From Akkermansia muciniphila (lineage in GTDB: Bacteria; Verrucomicrobiota; Verrucomicrobiia; Limisphaerales; F1-80-MAGS106), in NCBI GenBank assembly GCA_945865375.1, contig CAMBEJ010000011.1, forward strand, positions 1 to 60,682: 60,682 bases of DNA, written 5' to 3'. A program made the translations under genes and the position numbers. Every line of letters starts with the position of its first letter. Position 1 is the stretch's first letter. Shown one piece after another: positions 27,213 to 34,917 of the stretch. The notes below the pieces were generated by a model. That model was given only the letters and a program-made list of their open reading frames with translations. It did not search any database and was not told where the DNA came from.

Positions 27213-27402
27213 TCAGTAAAACCGGTTGAAATCGTGATCTGGGCGCGCAACCCCAATTCCTCCGTTTTTCCTAATCGTAATCGTAATCGTAATCGTAATC
27301 CTCGGGTGTTGCCCTTGAAACAGAGGGATGGATTACGATTACGATTAGGAGCAGGGAATTGGAGTTGCTCGAGCATCAGGCTAAACAGGGTCGTTTTACT
27401 GA
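27213..27402. repeat. R1 repeat, full-length copy (R1c)
   Basis: A 190-bp element with inverted ends TCAGTAAAAC (27213-27222) and GTTTTACTGA (27393-27402). Inside, an arm of CGTAAT hexamers reads CTAATCGTAATCGTAATC with five units. An opposite arm reads GGATTACGATTACGATTAG with three units. The arms flank a roughly 30-nt loop (CTCGGGTGTTGCCC and on), so the middle can fold into a hairpin. This is the reference for copies R1a and R1b. Confidence 0.9.
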
Positions 27403-27666
27403 GTTCAGAGCATGAGGCGAAACGTTGCCCACAGCTCTGGTTGCTCCCCTTTGTCTGCAAACACGGCAAAAGGTGGGAATTCCGCTCTGAATCGACCTTT
27501 CAACGTCGATCATGAGGGGCTCACCAAGGCGTCAAACTCCGTTTCTCATCGATTATCCAGCGTTCATTCTTGATCCAATCCATCTCCAAGATCTATCCTC
27601 GACAGGCTGCGAAAGGAAAGTCCTATCAATTTATCGTTTCGCATGGCAACGATCACGAGGCACTAG
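27403..27666. other. intergenic, nothing recognised
   Basis: About 260 bp between R1c and the antitoxin remnant. The last part probably held the lost start of the antitoxin gene. No other feature is visible. Confidence 0.35.
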
Positions 27667-27894
27667 GCCAAGACACATTTGTCGCGCTACCTTGCCGAGG
27701 TGGAGAAGGGAAAGGAGTACATCATTGCACGAGGGAAGAACCCGGTCGCAATGCTCGTCCCCATGAAGGCTGCGAAAAAGAAACCGCGACCGAAGGTGGG
27801 TGAAACCTGTGAAACCCTCGATCCGCCCTTTGCAATTCCGGACTCCGCGTTTGCGCCCCTGACAACAGAGGAACTTGCGGAGTGTGGTTTGTGA
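27667..27894 (+). pseudogene. Phd/VapB-type antitoxin, N-terminally truncated
   Basis: The frame opens after a TAG with AKTHLSRYLAEVEKG and continues IIARGKNPVAMLVPMKAAKK, ending DSAFAPLTTEELAECGL. This is a Phd-like antitoxin missing the first about ten residues that normally carry the start. The only start within the frame is a TTG at 27679. It is followed at once by the toxin frame. It may still be translated from TTG, but the missing N-terminal strand would probably impair operator binding. Confidence 0.65.
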
Positions 27895-28277
27895 AACTGT
27901 TGCTCGACACGTGCGCCTTTCTTTGGCTGGCGTTGCCGCAGGGAAAGTTGTCCCCCATGGCGACAAGCATGCTCGACGATCCCGCCAACTCCCTTTTCAT
28001 CAGTGACGCGAACATCTAGGAAATTTCACTGAAACATGCTGCTGGCAAACTGCCCCTGCCCGACCAGCCTCGCAAGTGCCTTCCACGCAGACTGGCATTC
28101 TTCCAAGTCCAGCCCCTTCCTCTGACGCACGATGCTTTTTTTCGCAGCAGCGAACTGCCGCGCTTCCACAACGATCCGTTCGACCGCCTTCTCGCGACGC
28201 ACGCAATCGAAGAGGGCATGACCGTCCTTTCGGCTGATCCGCCGCTCTCGATGCTAGGTGCTTCGCGAGTGTGGTGA
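27891..28277 (+). pseudogene. VapC PIN-domain toxin with in-frame amber stop
   Basis: From the GTG overlapping the antitoxin stop, the frame reads MKLLLDTCAFLWLALPQGKL and continues in one frame for 128 codons to TGA at 28277. It is interrupted only by a TAG at 28017-28019 in the phrase SDANI-stop-EIS. PIN toxins carry Trp there (ISWEIS-like), so TGG became TAG. Catalytic D6 and the C-terminal HNDPFDRLLATHAIEEGM are otherwise preserved. A single point mutation inactivated the toxin, so decay is recent. Confidence 0.8.
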
Positions 28278-28291
28278 TCACAAAGGAAAAC

Positions 28292-28421
28292 AGCAGTTCT
28301 CATTTTGACTCCTGACCGCCTGAAGGCGGAACTCCAAACCCCGAACTGGCCGTCCAAAGGAGTTCGGAGTTCCGGCTTTAGCCAGTTCTTCGTGCCACAA
28401 GTTGCCAAAATGAGAACTGCT
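28292..28421. repeat. R4 inverted-repeat element, copy a (130 bp)
   Basis: Perfect 16-bp inverted ends AGCAGTTCTCATTTTG (28292-28307) and CAAAATGAGAACTGCT (28406-28421). The inside includes CCGCCTGAAGGCGGAACTCC and GAGTTCCGGCTTTAGCC. The direct repeat CAAAGGAA lies at 28281-28288 and 28422-28429, as expected of an 8-bp target duplication (the left one 3 bp away from the end). Confidence 0.85.
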
Positions 28422-28476
28422 CAAAGGAACGGCAGCTCGCTTGACGCTGAACAAACCGAAAGAGTAAGGTCATGCC

Positions 28477-29022
28477 GTGTCAATACTGACGATTGAACTC
28501 CCGCAACACCAGACGCAGACGGCACTTAACTTGCGCCGCTGGGCCGAAGTTTCGGACGATTCGGAACTGGCCAGGTTCGAGGGTCGTGTTGAAACCGATC
28601 GTCATGGTCACACGGTTATGAGTCCGCCTCCCGCCCCAAATCACGGCAGCTTGCAAGCCGCTGTGGCTTCGCTCCTCGACCGCCACATGAAAACTGGCCG
28701 GGTCCTGACCGAATGTCCGATCTCCACCGCCGACGGAGTGAAAGCGGCCGATGTGGCCTGGGCCTCACCGGATTGCATGCGGGATCTGGGCAGCCGCCTC
28801 TGCTTTCCAAAATCGCCGGAAATCTGTGTCGAAGTTCTTTCCCCAAGCAATAGTGACGCGGAAATCCAGGAAAAAATGGCGCGCTACTTTGACGCAGGCG
28901 CTCAAGAGGTATGGTGCTGCGGGGAGTTCGGGGCCATGAGCTTTTTTGGACCAGAAATCGCCGCGCCAATGCGAGCCTCCCGGCTTTGCCCACGGTTTCC
29001 CAAGGAGATTAAGCTGCGGTGA
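28477..29022 (+). CDS. Uma2 family (DUF820) putative endonuclease
   Basis: A 181-residue protein from GTG 28477, preceded by the purine-rich AGAGTAAGG. It has the Uma2 layout: FEGRVETDRHGHTVMSPPPA with NHGSLQ, the metal-site segment KAADVAWASPDC, and EICVEVLSPSNSDAEIQEKM with the catalytic Glu and later YFDAGAQEVWCCGEFG. A different member is at 20430-21014. The frame appears intact. Function of the family is unsettled. It lies directly after an R4 repeat. Confidence 0.82.
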   Translation: MSILTIELPQHQTQTALNLRRWAEVSDDSELARFEGRVETDRHGHTVMSPPPAPNHGSLQAAVASLLDRHMKTGRVLTECPISTADGVKAADVAWASPDCMRDLGSRLCFPKSPEICVEVLSPSNSDAEIQEKMARYFDAGAQEVWCCGEFGAMSFFGPEIAAPMRASRLCPRFPKEIKLR

Positions 29023-29306
29023 ATAGCGGCAAACCGCAAACAAGCCATTCCTTTCCAAACCCCTTTTGGTGAAAGTCGGCGGATCGGCGGTTTCGCACAC
29101 ATGAGCTTAACAATTTATCTGTGTGATCCGTGTAATCTGCGGTTAAAATTTCAATGGCTGGCTTTAAGTCCGTTGCTTTTCCAACCAACAAAACTCAGAA
29201 AGACGGCTCCGAGGATTTATCGCGACGCACCCGACGTCGGCATTTTTGCGAACTGCTGCGGTAACTGGGCTCTCGATTTCATCTGCGCCTCCATTGTTTC
29301 GAGGAA
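29023..29306. other. intergenic, degenerate repeat sequence
   Basis: Holds the phrase ATCTGTGTGATCCGTGTAAT followed by CTGCGGTTAAAATT (about 29117-29151), a type of dispersed sequence also echoed near 40617-40645. No gene is supported. Confidence 0.4.
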
Positions 29307-29549
29307 GGTGAAGTGTGAACCGTGGGAGACATTTCGAGACCGCCACGGGGATCGTGGGCGGGACTTGGTGCTGTTTCTGGGACGGAGAGTGTGCGGGCTA
29401 AAGTTGAAAGAACTGGCGCGGGAAGCAGGCTTGGCGGAATCGCCGGAGTGGCGATAGCTGTAAAGCGATATGAAGCCCTTCGCGACCGGGACCCCGTCGA
29501 ACAAGCGTGCTTCAGACAAGTGGTTGAATTGTTGAATGTTAAGATGTGA
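29307..29549 (+). pseudogene. RAYT-type Y1 transposase, C-terminal (DnaA-like) remnant
   Basis: The first frame gives KCEPWETFRDRHGDRGRDL, VLFLGRRVCGLKLKELAREA and the second, from about 29440, gives GGIAGVAIAVKRYEALRDRD with CFRQVVELLNVKM. Together they match the C-terminal DNA-binding tail of REP-associated transposases (usual form WEEFRDRHGDWGRDLALYLG, then AVKRF and an ending like LNVK). The Y1 catalytic part is missing and one frameshift is present. An inverted repeat follows 30 bp downstream. Confidence 0.7.
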
Positions 29550-29579
29550 CTACGATGCGCGCAGTCAAGCAGACCGTGA

Positions 29580-29660
29580 CGCAAATGGATAATACCGTCA
29601 GCCTCTTGCAAAGCTCCTCGGACAGACGAGTTCCACGAGCCCATATTGTCCAATTTGCGC
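29580..29660. repeat. inverted repeat downstream of RAYT remnant
   Basis: Left arm CGCAAATGGATAATACC and right arm CCATATTGTCCAATTTGCG are imperfect inverted repeats about 44 bp apart, with GCTCCTCGGACAGACGAG between them. It lies just after the RAYT remnant and ends 11 bp before the stop codon of the PIN toxin. It may be a REP-like palindrome or act as a transcription stop. Confidence 0.5.
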
Positions 29661-29670
29661 CGCGAACGGG

Positions 29671-30081
29671 TCAGGCCCGGGACCAGTCCTCCACAGCCAA
29701 GCCTTCAATGCGGTTGAAATGACGAGGATTGAGGGTAGCCAGGATCAAGCCGTGCGCCTTGGCAGTGGCGGCGATGAGAAAATCAAAATCGGAGGCTAAC
29801 ACGCCCTTCTTCCGACCAGCCGCTTTGATCTTGCTGAAAGTCATCGCCACGGTCGCGTCAACAGCCAGAGTCCGAACGCGGTCCCGGAGCAACCGTTCGT
29901 AAAGCGAGTTGAGTTTGGCGGATTGCTTCAATTGTAAACCGTAGAGCACCTCCGCCTCGCAGATGACCGAGATGGCGAGTGCTTCGTCACCAAGCTCACG
30001 CCAGCGCGCTTCCACGGATGTCAGTGGCTTTGGTTTGATGGGCTGGCAATAGACGGAAGTGTCGAGAAGGTGGGAGGGCAC
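29671..30081 (-). CDS. PIN-domain toxin (VapC-like), intact
   Basis: A 136-residue PIN ribonuclease. MPSHLLDTSVYCQPIKPKPL gives the first catalytic Asp (D7), ISVICEAEVLYGL the next acidic residue, and GVLASDFDFLIAATAKAHGL the C-terminal acidic pair. It ends in ATLNPRHFNRIEGLAVEDW, the common end of a VapC with the pattern of acting on tRNA or rRNA. The frame is intact, unlike the four other PIN genes in this window. The antitoxin gene lies 82 bp upstream on the same strand. Confidence 0.88.
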   Translation of the reverse strand: MPSHLLDTSVYCQPIKPKPLTSVEARWRELGDEALAISVICEAEVLYGLQLKQSAKLNSLYERLLRDRVRTLAVDATVAMTFSKIKAAGRKKGVLASDFDFLIAATAKAHGLILATLNPRHFNRIEGLAVEDWSRA

Positions 30082-30163
30082 TGGTTAATTGTTGAATGCG
30101 AGTTGTCCCCTCTGACGTCGGGACTGTTGCCTTCGGACGGCCAGAAGGTGCGCGGGGGTCGCG

Positions 30164-30424
30164 TTAGTCGTCGAGTGGGTTCCGCCAGGTTTGTTTCTCG
30201 CGCGGCGGCAAGGCGAAGTGCTCGGCAATAAGGCCATGCTTCTTCTCGAATTCGGCACGATGATCCCAAACCGACACTTTCCTTGCCTTAGCCGCAGGAA
30301 TTGGCTCAATGGTCACCAGCGGCTTACCGCGCCGCGTCACCAGGATAGCCACGCCCTTGGCGGCCACTCGTTCGCAGATCTCTGAAAATTTCGTTTTTGC
30401 CTCAAAAATTCCAATTGCGTTCAT
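30164..30424 (-). CDS. Phd/YefM-type antitoxin
   Basis: An 86-residue protein, MNAIGIFEAKTKFSEICERVAAKG and ILVTRRGKPLVTIEPIP, which is the N-terminal Phd fold with the DNA-binding strand. The C-terminal tail (WDHRAEFEKKHGLIAEHFAL) would wrap the toxin. I use the ATG at 30424; another ATG lies two codons earlier. A CTAGT-N2-ACTAG inverted repeat starts 13 bp upstream and may be its operator. The 82-bp gap to the toxin is unusually wide for such a pair. Confidence 0.85.
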   Translation of the reverse strand: MNAIGIFEAKTKFSEICERVAAKGVAILVTRRGKPLVTIEPIPAAKARKVSVWDHRAEFEKKHGLIAEHFALPPREKQTWRNPLDD

Positions 30425-30436
30425 GCCCATAAACTA

Positions 30437-30448
30437 CTAGTCAACTAG
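30437..30448. promoter_or_regulatory. candidate antitoxin operator
   Basis: The inverted repeat CTAGTCAACTAG lies just upstream of the antitoxin ATG, in the place where Phd-type repressors bind. The assignment rests on position and symmetry only. Confidence 0.4.
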
Positions 30449-30696
30449 ATGAATACAATGAGAATAGTGGACGTTCGCAATCAATAGGAAATCTGGTTCT
30501 TGGAACGGGTTAGAGCGCGGGTTTATTGCGGCGAACTTCGTCAACGAAGCGCTGCGCAGCGAAGCGCGCCAATCCAACGGGTGCAACTCACGTTAGGAGG
30601 CCATTCAAATTAACCTGAACGTTTTGTCTGGTTCTTTTGGACCCCTGGCAGCGTTGCTCGTTCGTTACAGATCAATGGCGGCCATGCACCTGGTAG
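30449..30696. other. intergenic, nothing recognised
   Basis: About 250 bp upstream of the antitoxin operator. It contains short GC-rich palindromes (CTTCGTCAACGAAG near 30536) but no gene or repeat family member that I can name. Confidence 0.35.
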
Positions 30697-30758
30697 CCGC
30701 CGACGTGAGGAGGCGGATGCTGTCGCCAACTGCCCGCTCCGCCTCCTCACGTCGGCGG
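30697..30758. repeat. R6 hairpin repeat with 21-bp arms
   Basis: The arm CCGCCGACGTGAGGAGGCGG (plus A) at 30697-30717 is the exact reverse complement of 30738-30758, with a 20-bp loop. Such a strong stem could be a REP-like element; no second copy is in the window. Confidence 0.75.
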
Positions 30759-30792
30759 GTACGGGCCGGAGGTTCCTGGAAAGCATGGGCCC

Positions 30793-30887
30793 GCGGTGGG
30801 GTGTGCATCCCAGATGTTTCGTGCTCGCGTTTCCTACTCGTCATCGTCATCGTCATCGTCATCCCATGAACCGCCGATTCGACCACG
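30793..30887. repeat. R2 repeat, copy a (CGTCAT core)
   Basis: Shares CGTGCTCGCGTTTCCTAC on the left of a hexamer array and CATCCCATGAACCGCCGATT on its right with 53974-54068. The array here is TCGTCA (CGTCAT) units instead of CGTAAT. Confidence 0.85.
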
Positions 30888-31092
30888 AAAAGCTGGAGGG
30901 TTACCCTTTGACAATGCCCGTGGATCCGCTTTGGAAAGTGCCGCCGCCCTGGATGTGCTCGTGGCCAAAGGCCGATGTTCTGGGGAGGAAGTTCTGTCAG
31001 GAAAAGACCGCCTGTGGAGCGTCGTTTCGATGCGGGTCGCCTTGATAAAGGCCCACTCCGATTACCGGTTGCACGAGGGAAACCCGGGATAG

Positions 31093-31182
31093 GATTACGA
31101 TTACGATTACGATTACGATTACGATTACGATTACGATTACGATTACGATTACGATTACGATTACGATTACGATTACGATTAC
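31093..31182. repeat. (GATTAC)15 hexamer array
   Basis: Fifteen perfect GATTAC units in a row (90 nt). The right flank ends in AATCTGAGAGGCGCAC, like the reverse complement of the R2 left flank (AATCTGAGATGCGCAC), so this is an expanded R2 copy in inverted orientation. Perfect identity of units suggests recent slippage expansion. Confidence 0.92.
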
Positions 31183-31227
31183 GAGAAGATCCGGAAAAAT
31201 CTGAGAGGCGCACGTTTGCCAGCGGTG

Positions 31228-31359
31228 CATCCCGAAGTTCGGTGCGGAGGAGGATCTGAGACAAACCTGAGGTGGGCGGTGCCAAAAGTGGCTGCGGCGT
31301 CCCGCCGCTGTTCCGAGCAGAGCCGAGATGGCTCTACCAGCGCGTCAAATTCGGGATGC
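31228..31359. repeat. R3 palindromic repeat, copy b
   Basis: Starts CATCCCGAAGTT and ends AATTCGGGATG. Its reverse complement matches 18074-18204 including the palindromes CAGCGGCGGGACGCCGC and GAGCCATCTCGGCTC. It ends about 155 bp upstream of rpoN. Confidence 0.85.
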
Positions 31360-31514
31360 GTGCGCTGCTCGTCGTGCCTGCCGCCAATGATCAACCATTT
31401 CCCCCCAAGAAAGCGGTGTGGGTCCAATCGGAAGATCTTGGTATGATTCCTGGAAAAGCATCAAGTGTGCCATTTCTCACTTGAGCTCGGTATCCGGGGA
31501 TGTAGGATGCGGAG

Positions 31515-33014
31515 ATGTCACAAGGGTTGCATCTCTCGCAGCGCATGGCTATGTCGCAGATTCTTGCGCCGCAGCTGCAGCAATCTCTGGCGCTTCTCCA
31601 GGCGCCCACCTTGGAACTAAGGGCCATGGTGGAGCAAGAATTGCAAATGAACCCCGTGCTCGAAGATGTTTCCAGTACGGAGCTGAGCCAGCAAGAAAAG
31701 GACGATGGGGAGGGCGAAGAGCTTTCAGAAACGTTCGACCCGACAGAGCCGCCCCCGGATCTGGCTTCTGAACCCACGGTGGACAAGCCTTCTCCCGAAC
31801 AGGTGGATGATTGGCAGGCTGAGTTTGAGAGGTTGGCGCAGATAGACCAGGATTGGAGGGAGCACTTTTCCGAATCGGGGGCAACGACCCGTGCGAGTTC
31901 GGAGGACGAAGAGCGGAGGCAGTTCATGTTCGACAGTCTGACCGCAGCGACTTCGTTGCAGGCAGATTTGATGGAGCAATTGCACCTTTCCGATCTCTCG
32001 GCGGACAAGCGGTCCATCGCGGAAATGATCATCGGGAACATCGATGATTACGGGTACCTGAAAGCCAGTGTGGACGAGCTGTCGTTTTCGACGAACATTC
32101 CTACGGATCTGATCCTGGGGGTATTGAGGACGATTCAAACTTTCGATCCACCCGGGGTTGGAGCGCGAGATTTGCGGGAATGTTTGATGCTGCAGTTGGA
32201 GCGGGCGGAGCGGCGGGAGTGCTTGGAATACACGATCATTCGGGACTATTTTGATGCGCTTGGCCGTCGTCGTTTACCCGAAATGGCCAAAGCCCTGGGG
32301 AGAACACTTGGCGAGATCCAGCAGTCACTCGTAAGAATCGCGCACCTGGAGCCGCGGCCGGGACGAGAATTTCTTCCTGACAATCACTCCTATATTGTGC
32401 CCGAGGTGTTTGTTCAAAAGGAGGGGGAAGATTTTGTGGTGACCAATAACACGGAGCACCTGCCACATCTCAGAATCAGCAACGCCTACAAGGATCTGAT
32501 GGCGCAAGCCGGCAGCTCCAACGAGGTGAGGGAGTATATTCGAGAGAAGATCAAGGCAGGCAAGTTTCTCATCAAGAGCATCCACCAAAGGCAGCAAACG
32601 ATCCTGAACATTGCGAAGGAAATTGTGAATCGTCAGGGGGAGTTCATGGAAAATGGAGTGGCGTCCCTCAGGCCTATGACGATGGTCGAGGTTGCGATGG
32701 TCGTGGGGGTCCACGAAACCACTGTGAGTCGCGCGGTTTCAGGAAAGTATATTCAAACACCGCAAGGTATTTTCGAGATGAAATACTTTTTCACCTCGGG
32801 TATTCAAACTTCCACGGGGAGCACAGTGTCGAACGCCAGCGTGAAAGAGCTCATCGAGGGGTTTGTCAAATCGGAATCGCCACGGCACCCCTTGTCCGAC
32901 GAGGAGATCGTGAAGACACTTGAGGCCCAGGGAATCATGATTGCGCGGCGGACGGTGGCCAAATACAGGTCGGAACTAAACATCCTGCCGTCGCATCTTC
33001 GGAGGGCCTATTGA
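31515..33014 (+). CDS. rpoN: RNA polymerase sigma-54 factor
   Basis: A 499-residue sigma-54. Region I at the N-terminus is Gln- and Leu-rich (LSQRMAMSQILAPQLQQSLA). An acidic region II follows (about 55-120). The core-binding domain and the helix-turn-helix (MTMVEVAMVVGVHETTVSRA, about 393-412) come next. The RpoN box is ARRTVAKYRSELNILPS near residue 477, reading the -24 promoter element. Normal length, so intact. Expression of dependent genes needs enhancer-binding AAA+ proteins, none of which is encoded nearby. The gene is preceded by R2 and R3 repeats. Confidence 0.96.
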   Translation: MSQGLHLSQRMAMSQILAPQLQQSLALLQAPTLELRAMVEQELQMNPVLEDVSSTELSQQEKDDGEGEELSETFDPTEPPPDLASEPTVDKPSPEQVDDWQAEFERLAQIDQDWREHFSESGATTRASSEDEERRQFMFDSLTAATSLQADLMEQLHLSDLSADKRSIAEMIIGNIDDYGYLKASVDELSFSTNIPTDLILGVLRTIQTFDPPGVGARDLRECLMLQLERAERRECLEYTIIRDYFDALGRRRLPEMAKALGRTLGEIQQSLVRIAHLEPRPGREFLPDNHSYIVPEVFVQKEGEDFVVTNNTEHLPHLRISNAYKDLMAQAGSSNEVREYIREKIKAGKFLIKSIHQRQQTILNIAKEIVNRQGEFMENGVASLRPMTMVEVAMVVGVHETTVSRAVSGKYIQTPQGIFEMKYFFTSGIQTSTGSTVSNASVKELIEGFVKSESPRHPLSDEEIVKTLEAQGIMIARRTVAKYRSELNILPSHLRRAY

Positions 33015-33019
33015 TGAAA

Positions 33020-33808
33020 CTATTTTGAAGGCTCGGGGAGCCCTCCTCCCAGCTTTTTCATAATGACGTTTTGCATCAATGACGCCATGCTACCGTATTT
33101 GGAATAGCTCGCTGTCGGCTCAAAGAGGGGCTCTCCCGGCTTGGAAAGATCCACGTTTTTGAAGTCCAACCTGATTGATTGATCGGCTTCCTTGTGCTCA
33201 ATTCGGATGGGAAACTGTTTCAAGTCCGTGGCGTTCCAGACCAGGGCGTCCTGAATTTTTCCAGCGTCATCTTTGAACCTGTATTTGTTTTTGACACAGG
33301 GGTGGCCATCGATCGTTTCGTTGCCGACTGGGGTGATCACAGGTTGATCAGAAGCCGACTCTGGCACCGCCGAGGGTCCTGGCTTGGGCTGCGCGAGCAG
33401 GACGTAGGCTTCAAGGCCGGGGTAGACGACATACGTGGACTTCTTGTCCGGGCGGGCGATCATGACCATCTCCCCCAGGCCCATCGCTGCGACTTGGGCC
33501 TTCATCGAATCATCGATGCCCCCTCCTTTCACTTTGGCAAGGTCGAGTTCGAAACGGCTTTTGGACTCCAGAAACGCGAGCTTCCCAAACATTGTGAACG
33601 ATTTTTTTGAGGACGGATCCTTGCCGCTGACCTGAAGGTCGCAACTGAACCCCTGATGAGCTCCAAACAGTTTGGCGATAGGTCCGGTGATGGGGGTGCC
33701 GCCACCTGGAACTGGCGACGCGGCATCAGCGGCCCCAAATTGGGCAAGGGCCGAGCAGGTTGTCACCAGCGCGCCCAACGTGAGAAAAATACTTAGATTG
33801 AGTTTCAT
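33020..33808 (-). CDS. secreted DUF4412-like/lipoprotein-sorting-like protein
   Basis: A 262-residue exported protein starting MKLNLSIFLTLGALVTTCSA, a clear signal peptide. The mature part has GFSCDLQVSGKD, MFGKLAFLESKSRFELDLAK, MVMIARPDKKSTYVVYPGLE and IRLDFKNVDLSKPGEPLFE, which fits the LolA-like half-barrel of DUF4412 proteins. It may bind hydrophobic ligands in the periplasm; no precise role is known. It converges with rpoN, leaving 5 bp between the two stops. Confidence 0.65.
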   Translation of the reverse strand: MKLNLSIFLTLGALVTTCSALAQFGAADAASPVPGGGTPITGPIAKLFGAHQGFSCDLQVSGKDPSSKKSFTMFGKLAFLESKSRFELDLAKVKGGGIDDSMKAQVAAMGLGEMVMIARPDKKSTYVVYPGLEAYVLLAQPKPGPSAVPESASDQPVITPVGNETIDGHPCVKNKYRFKDDAGKIQDALVWNATDLKQFPIRIEHKEADQSIRLDFKNVDLSKPGEPLFEPTASYSKYGSMASLMQNVIMKKLGGGLPEPSK

Positions 33809-33890
33809 CTGTGGAAAAGAGGTCATCAAGGGATGTCAGTTTGAACCTGAGGCGGGCTGCAACGTCCCCAACTTTGTCTGAGCACTGTTT

Positions 33891-34715
33891 CTACTCGATG
33901 GTTTTGAGAGGGCGCACCCAAATGTTTCGGAACCGAACAGGATCGTTGTGGTCCTGCAGCTTGAGAGGTCCTTGAGCTCCATGAGGTTTGTATGACGCCA
34001 AGGTTTTATGACCCGATGTTCCGAGGATGGCGACATGGTTCTGGACTAAAATGCCGTTGTGAAAAACGGTGATGTACGCGGGTTGCTCCACTTTTCCATC
34101 TTTAAACCTTGGCGCTGTGAAGGCGATGTCATAGACCTGCCAATCACCTGGTTTACGTGAGGCATTTGCCAGAGGAGGCTGCTGTCCGTAGATTGAGGCA
34201 GCCTGGCCATCGGGGTAGGTTTTGTTCTCGTAAGAATCTAAAATCTGCAGCTCGTAAATTCCAAAGAAAAAGAGGCCGCTGTTGCCCCGTTCCTGACTGT
34301 CGCCCTTTGGCGGGGTGGGTGCTGCCCATTCAATATGCACCTGGCAGTCGCCGAACTCATCTCGAGTCCAGATATCGCCCCCATTCTCGGTGTTTTTCGG
34401 AGGAACCACCATGGTGCCGTCCTCCACCGTCCACCCCGAGGCGTTGCCTTTGCCGGTACGCCATTTGGAGAGATTCGTTCCATCAAAAAGGACGACGGCA
34501 TCTGAAGGCGCTTTGCCGGATTTCTTTTGAGTGCTGGGCGTGCCCGGCTTGACGACTGTCGGCTGCGACCGGTTGGGGTCGTGAACATGCCATTTGCCAC
34601 CTGGCAGCATGGGGGTGTCCGTGTATCCCAAGGCTGCCGCGTAGGCTGGGGCGGACGCCACCGAAAGGAATGCCGTGGCCAAAAAACAAAGAGTGGAATG
34701 ATGTTTGATCTTCAT
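33891..34715 (-). CDS. DUF1080 (3-keto-disaccharide hydrolase-like) secreted protein
   Basis: A 274-residue protein with signal peptide (MKIKHHSTLCFLATAFLSVA). The DUF1080 fold, a concanavalin-like sandwich, is shown by VVLFDGTNLSKWRTGKGNAS, WTVEDGTMVVPPKN and GNSGLFFFGIYELQILDSYE, ending in GPLKLQDHNDPVRFRNIWVR. Some members cleave 3-keto-disaccharides produced by Gfo/Idh-type oxidoreductases. A Tat-exported Gfo/Idh protein is encoded 11 kb away. It is divergent from the propeller gene at 34918. Confidence 0.9.
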   Translation of the reverse strand: MKIKHHSTLCFLATAFLSVASAPAYAAALGYTDTPMLPGGKWHVHDPNRSQPTVVKPGTPSTQKKSGKAPSDAVVLFDGTNLSKWRTGKGNASGWTVEDGTMVVPPKNTENGGDIWTRDEFGDCQVHIEWAAPTPPKGDSQERGNSGLFFFGIYELQILDSYENKTYPDGQAASIYGQQPPLANASRKPGDWQVYDIAFTAPRFKDGKVEQPAYITVFHNGILVQNHVAILGTSGHKTLASYKPHGAQGPLKLQDHNDPVRFRNIWVRPLKTIE

Positions 34716-34917
34716 GCTAGGACGGGAATCGGTTGTGTTGATAGGCAACCCTGGGCCTCGGAAGGCGCGGCTTGGCGCGAGCAAGCTCGAAGGCGCAGGG
34801 AACATTGAAACCACTACCAAAGAAGGCGTCGTAACGCAAGCAGAGGTTCTCAGCAGTTTTCATTGTCCCAGTTGAATCGGGCTTGAAGGTTTTCAATTTG
34901 CGACCGAGAGTAGGGGA

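Noticed and set aside
31093-31182. Possible CRISPR array
   Set aside because: The units are directly contiguous hexamers without spacers, so it is a simple tandem repeat.
30665-31285. Open frame with a long Arg-Asn repeat protein across the hexamer array
   Set aside because: The (RN)n stretch is only the translation of the GATTAC array on one strand; the array is open in all frames because the hexamer has no stop codon in any frame used. No domain or start supports a gene.
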